64,000 bases of DNA from Nostoc calcicola FACHB-3891 (lineage in GTDB: Bacteria > Cyanobacteriota > Cyanobacteriia > Cyanobacteriales > Nostocaceae), in assembly GCF_014697355.1 (NCBI RefSeq), contig NZ_JACJRQ010000018.1:1-64000 (forward strand). The letters run 5' to 3'. Under the pieces are notes generated by a model that saw only the letters and a program-made list of their open reading frames with translations, had not been told where the DNA came from and did no database searches. Both the position numbers and the translations under genes were made by a program. The stretch's first letter is position 1; each line of letters starts with the position of its first letter. Shown here one piece after another: positions 20,206 through 29,900 of this stretch.

Positions 20206-20338
20206 AAACTATATTTCACTCAGAAATGTCAATAATAAGAAAGTATTAGCCTGTAATTTATAAAAAGGTTAAAACTTTTGCTAAGTATAGCTTTTAAAAA
20301 TTTCACTTTATAGCCGCCAATACTGCGAAATAGTCGCG

Positions 20339-20378
20339 CTCTATCTCAACCTCTGTGTAATATGCAGTTCAGATAGAG
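20339..20378. promoter_or_regulatory. Inverted repeat upstream of the zinc-ribbon cassette
   Basis: CTCTATCT (20339-20346) and AGATAGAG (20371-20378) form an 8-bp inverted repeat, 18 bp before the start codon at 20397, in the divergent WYL/cassette promoter region. It could be an operator for the WYL regulator. The match is short and could be chance. Confidence 0.3.
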
Positions 20379-20396
20379 TTTTGGAGACTAAACAAT

Positions 20397-21701
20397 ATGC
20401 AGACTTGCCCCTCCTGCCAACACCCCTTACCCATCATTGGGTTCTATTGCTCGAACTGTCCTCAGCAAATTCGGTGTAAAAACTGTGATGAAACACTGCT
20501 TCCTGGAGCAAAAGGATGTGTAATGTGTGGAACTGCAATAGGTCAAGGGCATAACGGATCGGCATCAACCAATGGTGGTAGCTTACTTGCCGTAATGAAC
20601 AGCTTAAAATTCGTTGAAACTAGCAAGGGTCATTCAGTTGAGATTCAGCTCGCCCTTACCAATGAAGTGGGTATTGGCTGGGGTGGCGCGGCGATCGCGG
20701 CGATCGTTGGCGGACAAATGACACCAGGAAAACCGCCTACTAATCGTCCTGTGATTCGTGATTTAAGTAATGCTGAACCTGAACAACTTTCTTTATTCAA
20801 CTACGAACCTACTGCCGAGAACAATGAAGCAACGATTAATGCAGTTGCTCAACTTCCTGCTGCTCATGGAGTTGATGCTGATAAGTTAAGACAGATTTTT
20901 CGATACAACGGCGAACAATTACAGCTAATGGAAACGCGGCTCAAAGCTGCAAACAAGATAGATGCTGCACGGAGGTTGACATTTTTGGTTCTCCTGTATT
21001 CATTAGATGTCGATGGAAGAGAGGAAATTCCTCGTACTGAGTTGAATGATATTCTCAAAAGAGTCAGATTGTATGACAACAACATCATCACATGGATTAG
21101 CAAAAGTGCCGATCTGATAGTTGAGAAAGATACGGTTGGGTTGCGACTATCAGGACAAGAACAAGCGCGAAAAGTTCTGACTGAGGTGCTCGATCGAGCA
21201 ATAGAAGGCAAATGGGATTTAACTTCAGGTGGAGCCTCACGCAGTTCTAAGTCAAGTGGTAAAGCAGATGAGGATTCAGACAATTCCACAAAGAATGGCA
21301 AGCGTAAGAATAATGAATTGTCCAAGGAAGTTGAGTCTTGGGTAGTTAACTGGAAACCACTCACATCGAATATTGATTTTCATGCAGTTATTAAAGATTG
21401 TACGGGTATGGAGAAGGGCTTGTTTGGTCTGTGGGCAATTGGTAAAGCAACAAGCGACCCTGAGATAGTGGTTTCAAGCAACAAGCTTAGGCAGTTCCTG
21501 TATTTCGGACTTGGTATTAAGGTAGATGAGAGTAATTTAGAGCGGCGCTTACAAGCTGCTTCAGGACAAGGAAGCTTAATTAAAGTACAGGGTGGTTTCC
21601 AAATACTGCCTCCTGGCTTGGCTGAAGTCGAAAAATTAATAGGCTCTTTACAAAGTAACGCATCTACCAATGAATCTTCTGAAAATTCTGGTGAGGTGTA
21701 A
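20397..21701 (+). CDS. Double zinc-ribbon protein, first gene of the WYL-controlled cassette
   Basis: The protein has 434 residues. Two CxxC-CxxC zinc ribbons fill the N-terminus (Cys4, 7, 18, 21 and Cys27, 30, 41, 44). A glycine-rich stretch with GWGGAAIAAIVGG follows. Then come a helical module (about 155-275) and a Ser/Lys-rich linker. A C-terminal winged-helix-like region ends the protein (about 340-420, IKVQGGFQILPPGLAEVEKL). No enzymatic motif is seen. Zinc ribbons and winged helices suggest nucleic-acid or protein docking. A GGAG precedes the ATG. It is separated from the next gene by 2 bp, so the two are almost certainly co-transcribed and probably act together. I do not recognise a named family. 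Confidence 0.8.
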   Translation: MQTCPSCQHPLPIIGFYCSNCPQQIRCKNCDETLLPGAKGCVMCGTAIGQGHNGSASTNGGSLLAVMNSLKFVETSKGHSVEIQLALTNEVGIGWGGAAIAAIVGGQMTPGKPPTNRPVIRDLSNAEPEQLSLFNYEPTAENNEATINAVAQLPAAHGVDADKLRQIFRYNGEQLQLMETRLKAANKIDAARRLTFLVLLYSLDVDGREEIPRTELNDILKRVRLYDNNIITWISKSADLIVEKDTVGLRLSGQEQARKVLTEVLDRAIEGKWDLTSGGASRSSKSSGKADEDSDNSTKNGKRKNNELSKEVESWVVNWKPLTSNIDFHAVIKDCTGMEKGLFGLWAIGKATSDPEIVVSSNKLRQFLYFGLGIKVDESNLERRLQAASGQGSLIKVQGGFQILPPGLAEVEKLIGSLQSNASTNESSENSGEV

Positions 21702-21703
21702 TT

Positions 21704-22483
21704 ATGAGAAGGACATCTGAGCAATTAATTCGGGAACTTGCAAAAATCGTTGACTCTCACTTTGCCAATGCAGTAGTTGAATGCTACGTCGAAATGCAGC
21801 AACGATTTTTAGCTGGCGACTGGCAACCAACAGAATTAGACGGTGGACGGTTTTGTGAGGCAATCTCGCGTTGTTTGCTTCAAATGGATACCGGAAAGAT
21901 CGATCATCGCAAACTGCCTGGTGAAATTCGTAAAAATTTACTAGATAACAGCATTCCTCATAAACTTGGCTTAAAGGATCGTTATCATCTGGCTAAAGTA
22001 ATTGAGATTGTATATGGCTTCCGTTCAGATCGTGGTGCTGTTCACATATCAACCAAGTACACCGCCAACTATATGGATTCAATGCTGGTGCTTCATGCCA
22101 GTAAATGGATATTTGCTGAGTTTCTTCGCCTAGTTTGGAATCAGGATCGAAAAGTTGTTGCAGAAACCATTGCCCAAATTGTTCAACTGGAACATTCAAT
22201 AATTCATGAATTAGATGGAAAACCTCTAGTTCTGGCAAGAGATATTTCCGCAACGGATGAAGTTCTGTTGCTTCTGTATCATGCTGCCAATAATCGCTTG
22301 AGTCGTGCTGAACTACGCGAACAGGCCGTCGGACAGAATCCTCAAAACGTTAGTGTTGCTATATCTAGACTCATAAAAAATAAGGATATTCGATCTGTTG
22401 CTGAGGATGAAGTCGTCCTCACACCCAATGGTCAAAAAAGAATTCTTGAGCAAGTATTACCTAAGTACACTCCCCAAAAATAG
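21704..22483 (+). CDS. HEPN-like (Abi-type) protein with C-terminal winged helix
   Basis: The protein has 259 residues. In the middle, YGFRSDRGAVH (Arg107 to His114, R-x6-H) sits at the end of a helix. A long helix carrying HASKWIFAEFLRLVW follows. This layout resembles the R-N-x-x-G-x-x-H signature of HEPN/Abi C-terminal domains, whose members are often metal-independent RNases in abortive-infection systems. The C-terminus (about 185-255, LSRAELREQAVG...VAISRLIKNKDI) is a winged helix. It starts 2 bp after the zinc-ribbon gene, with GAGGTG as ribosome binding site inside that gene. The HEPN assignment is my inference from motif spacing; the catalytic Arg/His pair is present if the assignment is right. 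Confidence 0.7.
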   Translation: MRRTSEQLIRELAKIVDSHFANAVVECYVEMQQRFLAGDWQPTELDGGRFCEAISRCLLQMDTGKIDHRKLPGEIRKNLLDNSIPHKLGLKDRYHLAKVIEIVYGFRSDRGAVHISTKYTANYMDSMLVLHASKWIFAEFLRLVWNQDRKVVAETIAQIVQLEHSIIHELDGKPLVLARDISATDEVLLLLYHAANNRLSRAELREQAVGQNPQNVSVAISRLIKNKDIRSVAEDEVVLTPNGQKRILEQVLPKYTPQK

Positions 22484-22525
22484 AATTCTCAATTAAATTG
22501 CAAGAAACGCATTGACGGAATCCCT

Positions 22526-22572
22526 CTTATAGCAAGGGACAGGGAACAAGATAAAAAGCTAGTTGCTATAAG
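22526..22572. repeat. 10-bp inverted repeat in the cassette's internal gap
   Basis: CTTATAGCAA at 22526-22535 pairs with TTGCTATAAG at 22563-22572 across 27 nt. It lies in the 269-bp gap between the HEPN-like gene and the coiled-coil genes. It could be a terminator or a small repeat element. No gene is seen in the gap. Confidence 0.4.
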
Positions 22573-22752
22573 GGTTGTGTAATTCATCTATGTCCTAATT
22601 TATCAGCAACTCCTATAAATCATGGCAAAGATAGCAGATAATAGGACATAGTGAAGATTTTTTAATTATTTTAGAGTAAACACGGCTCTAAGTGGCCTTT
22701 TAGTTACTCTATGTTTTAAGAATAAATAGCTACTTTCAGAAGCGATCGCACA

Positions 22753-23451
22753 ATGGACGACAGCAAAGCATTGTTTGATTATTGGCATGACCGAGTACGA
22801 CTGAAAAACCATGAGTTAATTGCAGATACTCAACACGTCCAAACCCAAGAGCTACGTCACGAATGTACCAACTACGACGAACTCTGGCGTAGTTCCGAAG
22901 TTCAACGATTGGATGAACCAGAACGTAGCAGGGTTATTGCTATCATTAAGTACGAGTGTACTGCTAAAGTTTTACAACATCGGGCTGGTCGTCTACGCGA
23001 TCGCGCTCATGAGCTTGAAGCAGCTTGTCATGAACAAGATCGACAAAAATCTAAGCTTCTTGGTCTAATCAAGGCATTACAAGAAAAACTTTTTGGCAAG
23101 GACAAAGAAATTAAAAGGTTAGAAGCACGAATAGCCTCGCTAGCAATTGAAAATGAAGCGCTGCGATCTGAAGCCGAGAATAGTAAAGCTGAGGCGGAAT
23201 TACGTACAGAACTAGAGAATTTAAAAAAGAAATACAATGCGGTTGAGAAGCGAAGACAGGAGTTAGCTAAGAATAATCAGAGTTTAGGTGGAAGAGTTGC
23301 CCATACAAAAAAATATAAGCAGCAAAGAGACGAAGCAATAGCTTTAACTCAACAGCAGAAACAGCAAATTGCTTTGTTAATTCTAGAGAGTCAGCGTCTT
23401 CGTGAGGACAATGAAAGGCTTTATAAAAAATTAAATCAACTAGAACGATAA
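22753..23451 (+). CDS. Coiled-coil protein A of the cassette
   Basis: The protein has 232 residues. The N-terminal 70 residues are rich in charged and aromatic residues (DDSKALFDYWHDRVRL). From about 75 to the end it is nearly continuous heptad-like helix with abundant Glu, Lys, Arg and Leu. No signal peptide, membrane segment or catalytic motif is seen. It starts just after an upstream GCGATCGC and lies 12-33 bp from the next gene, depending on the start chosen there. The second coiled-coil gene directly downstream suggests a pair that assembles together. A structural or sensor role in the neighbouring system is possible, but only context supports it. Confidence 0.7.
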   Translation: MDDSKALFDYWHDRVRLKNHELIADTQHVQTQELRHECTNYDELWRSSEVQRLDEPERSRVIAIIKYECTAKVLQHRAGRLRDRAHELEAACHEQDRQKSKLLGLIKALQEKLFGKDKEIKRLEARIASLAIENEALRSEAENSKAEAELRTELENLKKKYNAVEKRRQELAKNNQSLGGRVAHTKKYKQQRDEAIALTQQQKQQIALLILESQRLREDNERLYKKLNQLER

Positions 23452-23484
23452 AATGTTCTAAATTTGAGACGCTCAATACTAAAT

Positions 23485-23880
23485 ATGAAACTTCAAGAGC
23501 TAAAAGCTAAAGTCTACGAGTTGGCTCAGGTAAATACTACCAAACAACTCAAGGCAAAGTATAAAGAAATTCAGACGCTAGATATGCGTCTAAAAACCTC
23601 TTGGCAGGAAACTCTTGCTATTCTTCAAAAATCCCAAAACGAGTATGAGAATTGGTTAGAAAATCCACCTCAAGAATACAAAGAACTTTTCTCTGAAATT
23701 ACAGAAGCTTTAGAAAAATACGATCAAAAATCAACACAAACAAAAAAGTTAGCACAAGAAATTGTGTCAATAGCTGACGAGCTTGAAGAACTAGCAGAGG
23801 AATCTCAAAACGAAGCAGAACAAATTAAGCAAGAAGTTGAAGTAACTAAACGCATTTCCAAAAAAGCCAGACTTAACTAG
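23485..23880 (+). CDS. Coiled-coil protein B of the cassette
   Basis: This is a 131-residue protein from the ATG at 23485. An in-frame TTG at 23464 would add seven residues, but the ATG gives a cleaner amphipathic start (MKLQELKAKVYELAQ). The sequence is mostly charged helix throughout (many Lys, Glu and Gln), ending in a basic tail KRISKKARLN. No motif is recognised. It is the last gene of the rightward cassette and ends 124 bp from the convergent end of the pPIWI-RE gene. Confidence 0.65.
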   Translation: MKLQELKAKVYELAQVNTTKQLKAKYKEIQTLDMRLKTSWQETLAILQKSQNEYENWLENPPQEYKELFSEITEALEKYDQKSTQTKKLAQEIVSIADELEELAEESQNEAEQIKQEVEVTKRISKKARLN

Positions 23881-24004
23881 TTATTGCATTAGGTTATAAG
23901 TAATAAATCCTGATAATATTTCAAGGAGTTTACTGTTATCAACCAATACAATATATAAGAATATATAATATTAGAGATGGATATTACTATCGTTATGGCT
24001 CACA

Positions 24005-26950
24005 TTAAATTTGTAAATTTACACCAAGTATGCACAAGCAATCCTCTATGAGTTCCTGGCCTAAATGCATTGGGTATGGGAAAACAATATTTCCCATAGA
24101 CCAAGCAGGTGAATATCTTAAATAGTGAGGAACGCGACATAGTGTCTTTAAAGCTTCTTCTGTTTGAAAATCTGAACGTACAAAGAACGGCATCATCTCC
24201 ACCATCTGTTGATGTTTGAATGGGATGTTAGCACCGTATTTATCCTCTTGTAACCCGAGTTTATAAAGTTCGGGTATTGGCATTTCATCTTGCTTCTTCT
24301 GTGTTTTTGGTAGTCTTCCTACAGAGAAGTAATGCAGTAATTCTGGCGCTGACTTATCGTAAAAACCGCTCAGATGTTGGAAATCTCGTGCTGCAAAATC
24401 TTCGTTCCAAGCTTCTCGATTGGTAATGTACTGCGGTGTTTCTTTATCAGTACGAATACGAATTACTGCTAATAAGTTGTGTAGTTGTTTATTATCACGC
24501 TTATACTCGCAACTGTTACCAGGAACATGGCAGAAGTCGAGAACGTTGCGTTTTGCCAGAAGGTTCTCATTTTGCAACTGGGACCAGATTTTACCATCAT
24601 TGTCTTCGCCGCGTCCGTTACGCCAGCCTTCAGCTTCAATTAGAACAATAGTTGGTCGGTCTAAATGTTTAGTTAGTACACGTGCAATAAACTGTACTAA
24701 TTCCGTGCCGTTCAACTTGATTTTACTTTGAAGGCGCTTTTTATTTTCTTGGCGATCGCTACGTGCTTCAGCAAAAATTTTTCCGACAGCAATTCCCGCC
24801 TGTGTGTAAGGAATCCAATCATTAGCATCGGGAAGTAGTACATCTACCGCACCCGTCGCACGCAGACGAACCGCAAGAGCATAGTGAATATCACCTTGAT
24901 ATTGGCTAGTTTTGTGACGATAAAAGGCAATTACATCTAAGTCTTGGGCAATTTCTTTCGGTATCTTTGATTGCTCGTATACCTCAGAAGGTAGTCCGTA
25001 TAGCGCCCCAATTTGACGTAATGTTCCATCCAGTACAGCACTCATCACACGTCCTTTTGTTGGTTTGCTGTAGGCTGGTAATTTATCCTGACCATCTTCT
25101 GTGTCACTTGGTTTTGGTGTAACCGTCTGTATCATTTGGGAACTAATTCCCTCTCTGATACAAGCTTCACGAATAGCTCCTTTGATATTTTGTTGGGGTA
25201 GAACTCCCTTTGTTTTGATTCGGCCAATTTCGATAATCGCTAAACAGTGGGGATTAGTTTCAAAATTGATCGCAGGAATAACACTTTCTTGGAAAAAGGT
25301 ACGCCATGCTTTTCGCTTTGCTTGATATTGTTTGCGTATCTGCTCGTCGAATTTGCTCTTATCTTTAGGCTTAAGTCCATCTGTATCAAATTTTTCTAAA
25401 AGCTTGGCATTATCAATCAAAATTTTTGAAACTGTAATGTGTGCTGGAAAATCCTGATTTTCATTGAGAAGGAATACATCACGTAATTGCTGGTAAACAG
25501 TCTCATAAGTGTCTTGTTCTCGATAAATGAGAAAGATATGCATTGGCTTACCTTGCAATGCTCGGCAAATAGTATCAGCAACAATTTGTTGATAAAATTC
25601 GCGTCCTTTACGAGGTCTACAAATAAATTCGTAATCGCGCATAGCTAGTGGTGCTTTCTGACCAGATGGCGTAGGAATATCAGATTGCATCGGATTATCT
25701 GGTATCAAAACGTCGTTGATCTGTTCTAGTACTCGTGCAATGATATCGCCTCGTTCCAGAAAGCTAAATCCTGTTTTGATACTGTGTCCTCGTCTACGTT
25801 TCTCATGCTCGTACCCATACCCCTCAACATGAATTAGATAATATTCGTCTCTATCACCCCAGTTAGTTGAGTTGTTTAAATTACCCAATGTTGCAGGATT
25901 GTTAAGAATATTTTCTGGCTGTTCTAGAGCGCGTGCCTTGAAAGAGGCAAGCAGTTCCGGCAGTTGCAATCTCCACAAATTCTCTGTTTCTTTGCTGTTG
26001 TTTTCGATGACCAGACGTACTAGGGTAGAATCTACCTCGTAATCGGATAAACGTGCCTTGTTCATACCCATGAGAACAGATATGTCACGACCATAATTGC
26101 CATCTAATAAGGGTTCATGAGGATATCGCTGGCAACTTAAATGTAAGAAAATCCACGGCTCTAAATTGCCGTTGTTATTGAGCCGTCCTGCTTGCGTCTG
26201 GACATTAAAGTCTAGGCGGTAAGCAAAATAACCTTCTCTTTCCTTGCCATTATCCGTGTAATTTGCCTTAAACGGCTTACTAACTACGTAGAGTCCAACC
26301 TTACTCGAACCACCTCCCTGTACTTTGCGCCATTGAATTTCCTGCTCTGTTTTTCCAGAGTGAATTATGCACTTTTTACCATGCAACATGGTTGCGAGAA
26401 GACTGGGAATAGCTTGAAATCCCAATCCTTTCTCTGCGTTGATATCGCGCACAAGTGTTTCTGGCTTAATGCGTTGCCAATCCCAATCAGGCGGCATTAC
26501 AGCTATCCTTTCGAGGAAGCGATCGCACACGCTATTCACTTGATCTGTTTTACCTTTATCACGATATTGCTTTGTCCATTCCTGCGCCCAAATTATCACT
26601 AATTGATGTATTTGCTGGGGTGTGGGAGTCTTCAGTGGGTTCTCTGGTGTTCCCACAGCTAATGCTTGATATAAGGAAAGCTGGTTTTCCTCGTCAAAAC
26701 TATGAAACTCAAAACCGTATGTGAGCGTAGATGCACACGCAAGCAGAGCATTATTTAACTGACGATAAGGCCACCTAACCTCTCTGTTGTTGCCACGATA
26801 CAAGACTTGTTTTATATCCCGGCAAAAGTCTGCAACCACCTGAACAAAAGGAAATGGCAGTACAGCAATCTCTAGGTTGGCAAAGGCATCTGTCACCAAG
26901 CTCATGCGTGCAGGTAGCAAAATATTTGCTGGTGTAATTTTACTAGTCAT
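24005..26950 (-). CDS. pPIWI-RE family Argonaute-like protein
   Basis: The protein has 981 residues. It shows the organisation of the pPIWI-RE clade (prokaryotic Piwi with conserved Arg and Glu): an N-terminal X-type region, a MID-like middle (about 440-600) and a C-terminal RNase H-like Piwi region (about 680-950). The segment LIEAEGWRNGRGEDND near 765 has the conserved Glu/Arg context. The family is predicted to bind a guide or R-loop and act with a helicase and a REase against plasmids or phage. The ATG overlaps the helicase stop by 4 nt (ATGA), so translation is coupled, and it is the last gene of a three-gene operon. I cannot confirm from sequence alone whether the nuclease tetrad is intact. 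Confidence 0.85.
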   Translation of the reverse strand: MTSKITPANILLPARMSLVTDAFANLEIAVLPFPFVQVVADFCRDIKQVLYRGNNREVRWPYRQLNNALLACASTLTYGFEFHSFDEENQLSLYQALAVGTPENPLKTPTPQQIHQLVIIWAQEWTKQYRDKGKTDQVNSVCDRFLERIAVMPPDWDWQRIKPETLVRDINAEKGLGFQAIPSLLATMLHGKKCIIHSGKTEQEIQWRKVQGGGSSKVGLYVVSKPFKANYTDNGKEREGYFAYRLDFNVQTQAGRLNNNGNLEPWIFLHLSCQRYPHEPLLDGNYGRDISVLMGMNKARLSDYEVDSTLVRLVIENNSKETENLWRLQLPELLASFKARALEQPENILNNPATLGNLNNSTNWGDRDEYYLIHVEGYGYEHEKRRRGHSIKTGFSFLERGDIIARVLEQINDVLIPDNPMQSDIPTPSGQKAPLAMRDYEFICRPRKGREFYQQIVADTICRALQGKPMHIFLIYREQDTYETVYQQLRDVFLLNENQDFPAHITVSKILIDNAKLLEKFDTDGLKPKDKSKFDEQIRKQYQAKRKAWRTFFQESVIPAINFETNPHCLAIIEIGRIKTKGVLPQQNIKGAIREACIREGISSQMIQTVTPKPSDTEDGQDKLPAYSKPTKGRVMSAVLDGTLRQIGALYGLPSEVYEQSKIPKEIAQDLDVIAFYRHKTSQYQGDIHYALAVRLRATGAVDVLLPDANDWIPYTQAGIAVGKIFAEARSDRQENKKRLQSKIKLNGTELVQFIARVLTKHLDRPTIVLIEAEGWRNGRGEDNDGKIWSQLQNENLLAKRNVLDFCHVPGNSCEYKRDNKQLHNLLAVIRIRTDKETPQYITNREAWNEDFAARDFQHLSGFYDKSAPELLHYFSVGRLPKTQKKQDEMPIPELYKLGLQEDKYGANIPFKHQQMVEMMPFFVRSDFQTEEALKTLCRVPHYLRYSPAWSMGNIVFPYPMHLGQELIEDCLCILGVNLQI

Positions 26951-29900
26951 ACTCTTTCTCTATCTCTTGGGTCTATTTCCCAGTTAAAGCCATCGATATC
27001 AGCCAAAGCATCTGCTATTGATTGGTATAAAGCTTGACTGATAACATCTTCATTAACATATTCACAAAGCAAATCAATGATTGCTGCTAGTAAGCTGGTA
27101 CGTGGTGTATCAGGCTGTTGCTCTTTGTCATAGTTTGGTGCCCAAGCAGCATCGACAAAGTAAGCGTGAAACGGAACACCTCCACGCAAAAGACGACCTA
27201 CAGCTTGAACGATTACCCCAGCAGTGGTTGCGGCTAAGTCTTGACGGGGAAAGGCGCGTAATTCTTCATTTTTATACAGTGTTTTGTAGTAAGAACGATG
27301 TTCTACCGATCGCCAATAACGCGCAGCCAATTGACGCACCGCTTCCGCACGCCTTAAAATTCCGTCTCCTTGCCAAGCAATGAAATTTGCATCTTCTACC
27401 CAATCCAAGGCACGACGGTTGATTTCTTGAGCGATCGCTTGAGTATCATGTGGATGAGGATAGGGACGGGTAAGAAAGTAAACCGCACCAAAAGCAGCTT
27501 TGCCATTGGCATTCAAAATGTTGAATCCGCGCCCCATAGCACTAATCGGTGCAGCCAAGATTTTGCCGCCAGTAAGTGCGAAAGTTTCAATGTCAGCACG
27601 GTTGAGAGCGCCAACTTCCATCCTTGACTGATAGTCGATGTCATCCTCAGTAATAGTTTCGGTGCGATCGCGCTGCAAATGGTAGACTTGCTCCCGCATA
27701 CCCCACCAACATTGACGGATTTCGTCTGCTACCCATCGTGCCTGATCGTAGGAGTTAACGAGTAACAGTAGGCGTTCCCTATCCTGCCAAAAATCTGGCT
27801 CGCTCTCACCAAGTTGTTTCAATTCCTCAAGCTCCTGTCCTAAATCACCGCTACCGTTGTTGCCAATCAATGCTTGTGCCATCTCCTTAAACATTCCCAT
27901 TTTCTGACGTTCAGGTGTCCCAGAAATACGGATAGGTTCACCTTTGCGGTTCAATTGAGGCAGGAACTTGAAGCGGCTTTGAGCGATGGCTTCTGTGGCG
28001 CTCGGCTCTGGCATCAAAATACCTTGGGGATTGCCTACATGAAACTGAGTGGAATCTCGTAGATAAGAAGTTCCTGATAATGCTAAGACGTTAGGGCCGC
28101 GTTGACCATCCAAGTCTGTGAGCAAGCGATGAAAGTTCAAAACGTAGTAACGCCCAATGTTGGTATAGGCAAACAAAGATAAAGCATTTTCGCTGCTATT
28201 CTCAGATTGGTTGTGATTGTCATCCTTGCGGGAATAGTAAGTACCAAACTGTCGCCCTGTTGGAGGTAACGGTAAAATATTTAACATTGCTGTTGGCATA
28301 CGGCGATGTGGTGGCTCGTCATCCAGAGTGGGTGGTCGATGATGCCATTCGTAAAAAACAATGCGTGTGTGTCGATCTAAAAGGGTGATAGTAAGCGCAA
28401 ACTGTAAACGATAAGCTAGGGTTTCGAGGGTGTCTACCGGATCTGATTGTTCCTCCTTTTTTGAGGAGTTTCGCCGCTTTTTCTTGGCTGGCTGCGGTGA
28501 ATTTTGACGTTTTTCTAGTTGCGATCGCAGTCGCGCTAACCGTTTTCCTGTATTGGGGAAAAAATCAACTATCCAGGCTTTGCAAGCACGATAAATACTG
28601 TCATCGGTAGCACTTTCGCCAATACTATTAATCTGTTGAATCAAAAGTGCCAGTCTATTAACTTTAGGGTTGGATCGAGGCTGCCCAAGTAATGGATCGT
28701 CGTCGAGTAATGCATCAAAATACTGCATTATCTGTTGTACACGTCGGTTATTAGCCTTAATTTCTTGTTCAGTGACATCAGGATGATCTAACTCTTCAAG
28801 TCCAGCAAGGCGACGGGCAAATTTGTAAAGGAGAGAATTAGGTGTGAAATAGCCACGTTCTATCCATTTACGCAAAAATTCGTGTCCTAAATGCTTATCT
28901 AATAGGGTTAATGTTGCTGTAACTACACTTTGTACATGACGTTCTGCGGTTGTCCATCGCTGCATCAATGGTGGACTGACACGGTTAAATCTCATATAAT
29001 CTTCAGTTTTCACCCCAATATCATCAAAAACACCACCATTTGTGAGTAAAACTGTCTCAGCATATACGTGATCAAACCACTTGATAACTGTATCTACTTC
29101 ATCGAATACAACGATATCGGAATGTTGATAAACGAGTTCCCCTATTTTGATCGGACGCAATTCTAGGTGATGTGGCAAACCAGCCATTGCCATTGCGCCT
29201 GGAGTTGTAATCCAAACACGGGCACTTGGCATATCACGATATACCTGCTTTGATGGGCAAGTGGCAAAAAATGGACATAAGTGAGAAACACCAGGGTTAT
29301 TGTTTTGTTTTTTGCGATGGGCTACGCCCCGCTGGAGGCGATCGCTTTCACTTTTTGGTGCTTCTTTCAAAGAGTGACATGGCTCGCTTCCAGGCTTGAG
29401 TGGCTTGCCGTGCAAACGGTCGAAGATGTCGCTAGACTGTAGCAGTCCTTGCAAAGCACAAGCTGTTCCTAAAAAGCGATCGCCCCAGTGTGGTTGTCCG
29501 CGTTTCCAGTGTTCCTGAAAATCTTTCGAGGCATAGAAACTTTTTAGGTGTGCGTCCCGTTTACTACGCCCTAGTAACGGTACGGCAACTGGCTCATCAT
29601 TTTCTGGATCGTTACAGAACCACCAATTAATTTGATTTGCTAACCGAATTGCCGATTGTACATCACTAACAACTAATGTAATGCGGCGATCGGGATGATT
29701 TCGCAAAACATCGACAGCAAGCAAGGTTGACAGGGTAGACTTTCCAGAGGCAACCTGTCCCGCAAGATGTACAAAACCATCCAACTCTAGTGGTTCTGTA
29801 TTCCGTTCACTCAGCGTACCGTCTTCCTGAATTTTGTGAAAGTTGATTTTACGAAAGCGGCTTACCCAGTGTCCCTTTTGTGTTTCATGCCAACCATATC

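Noticed and set aside
22820-23068. Alternative + strand frame inside the coiled-coil gene
   Set aside because: It overlaps the longer, compositionally consistent coiled-coil frame and has no independent start signal.
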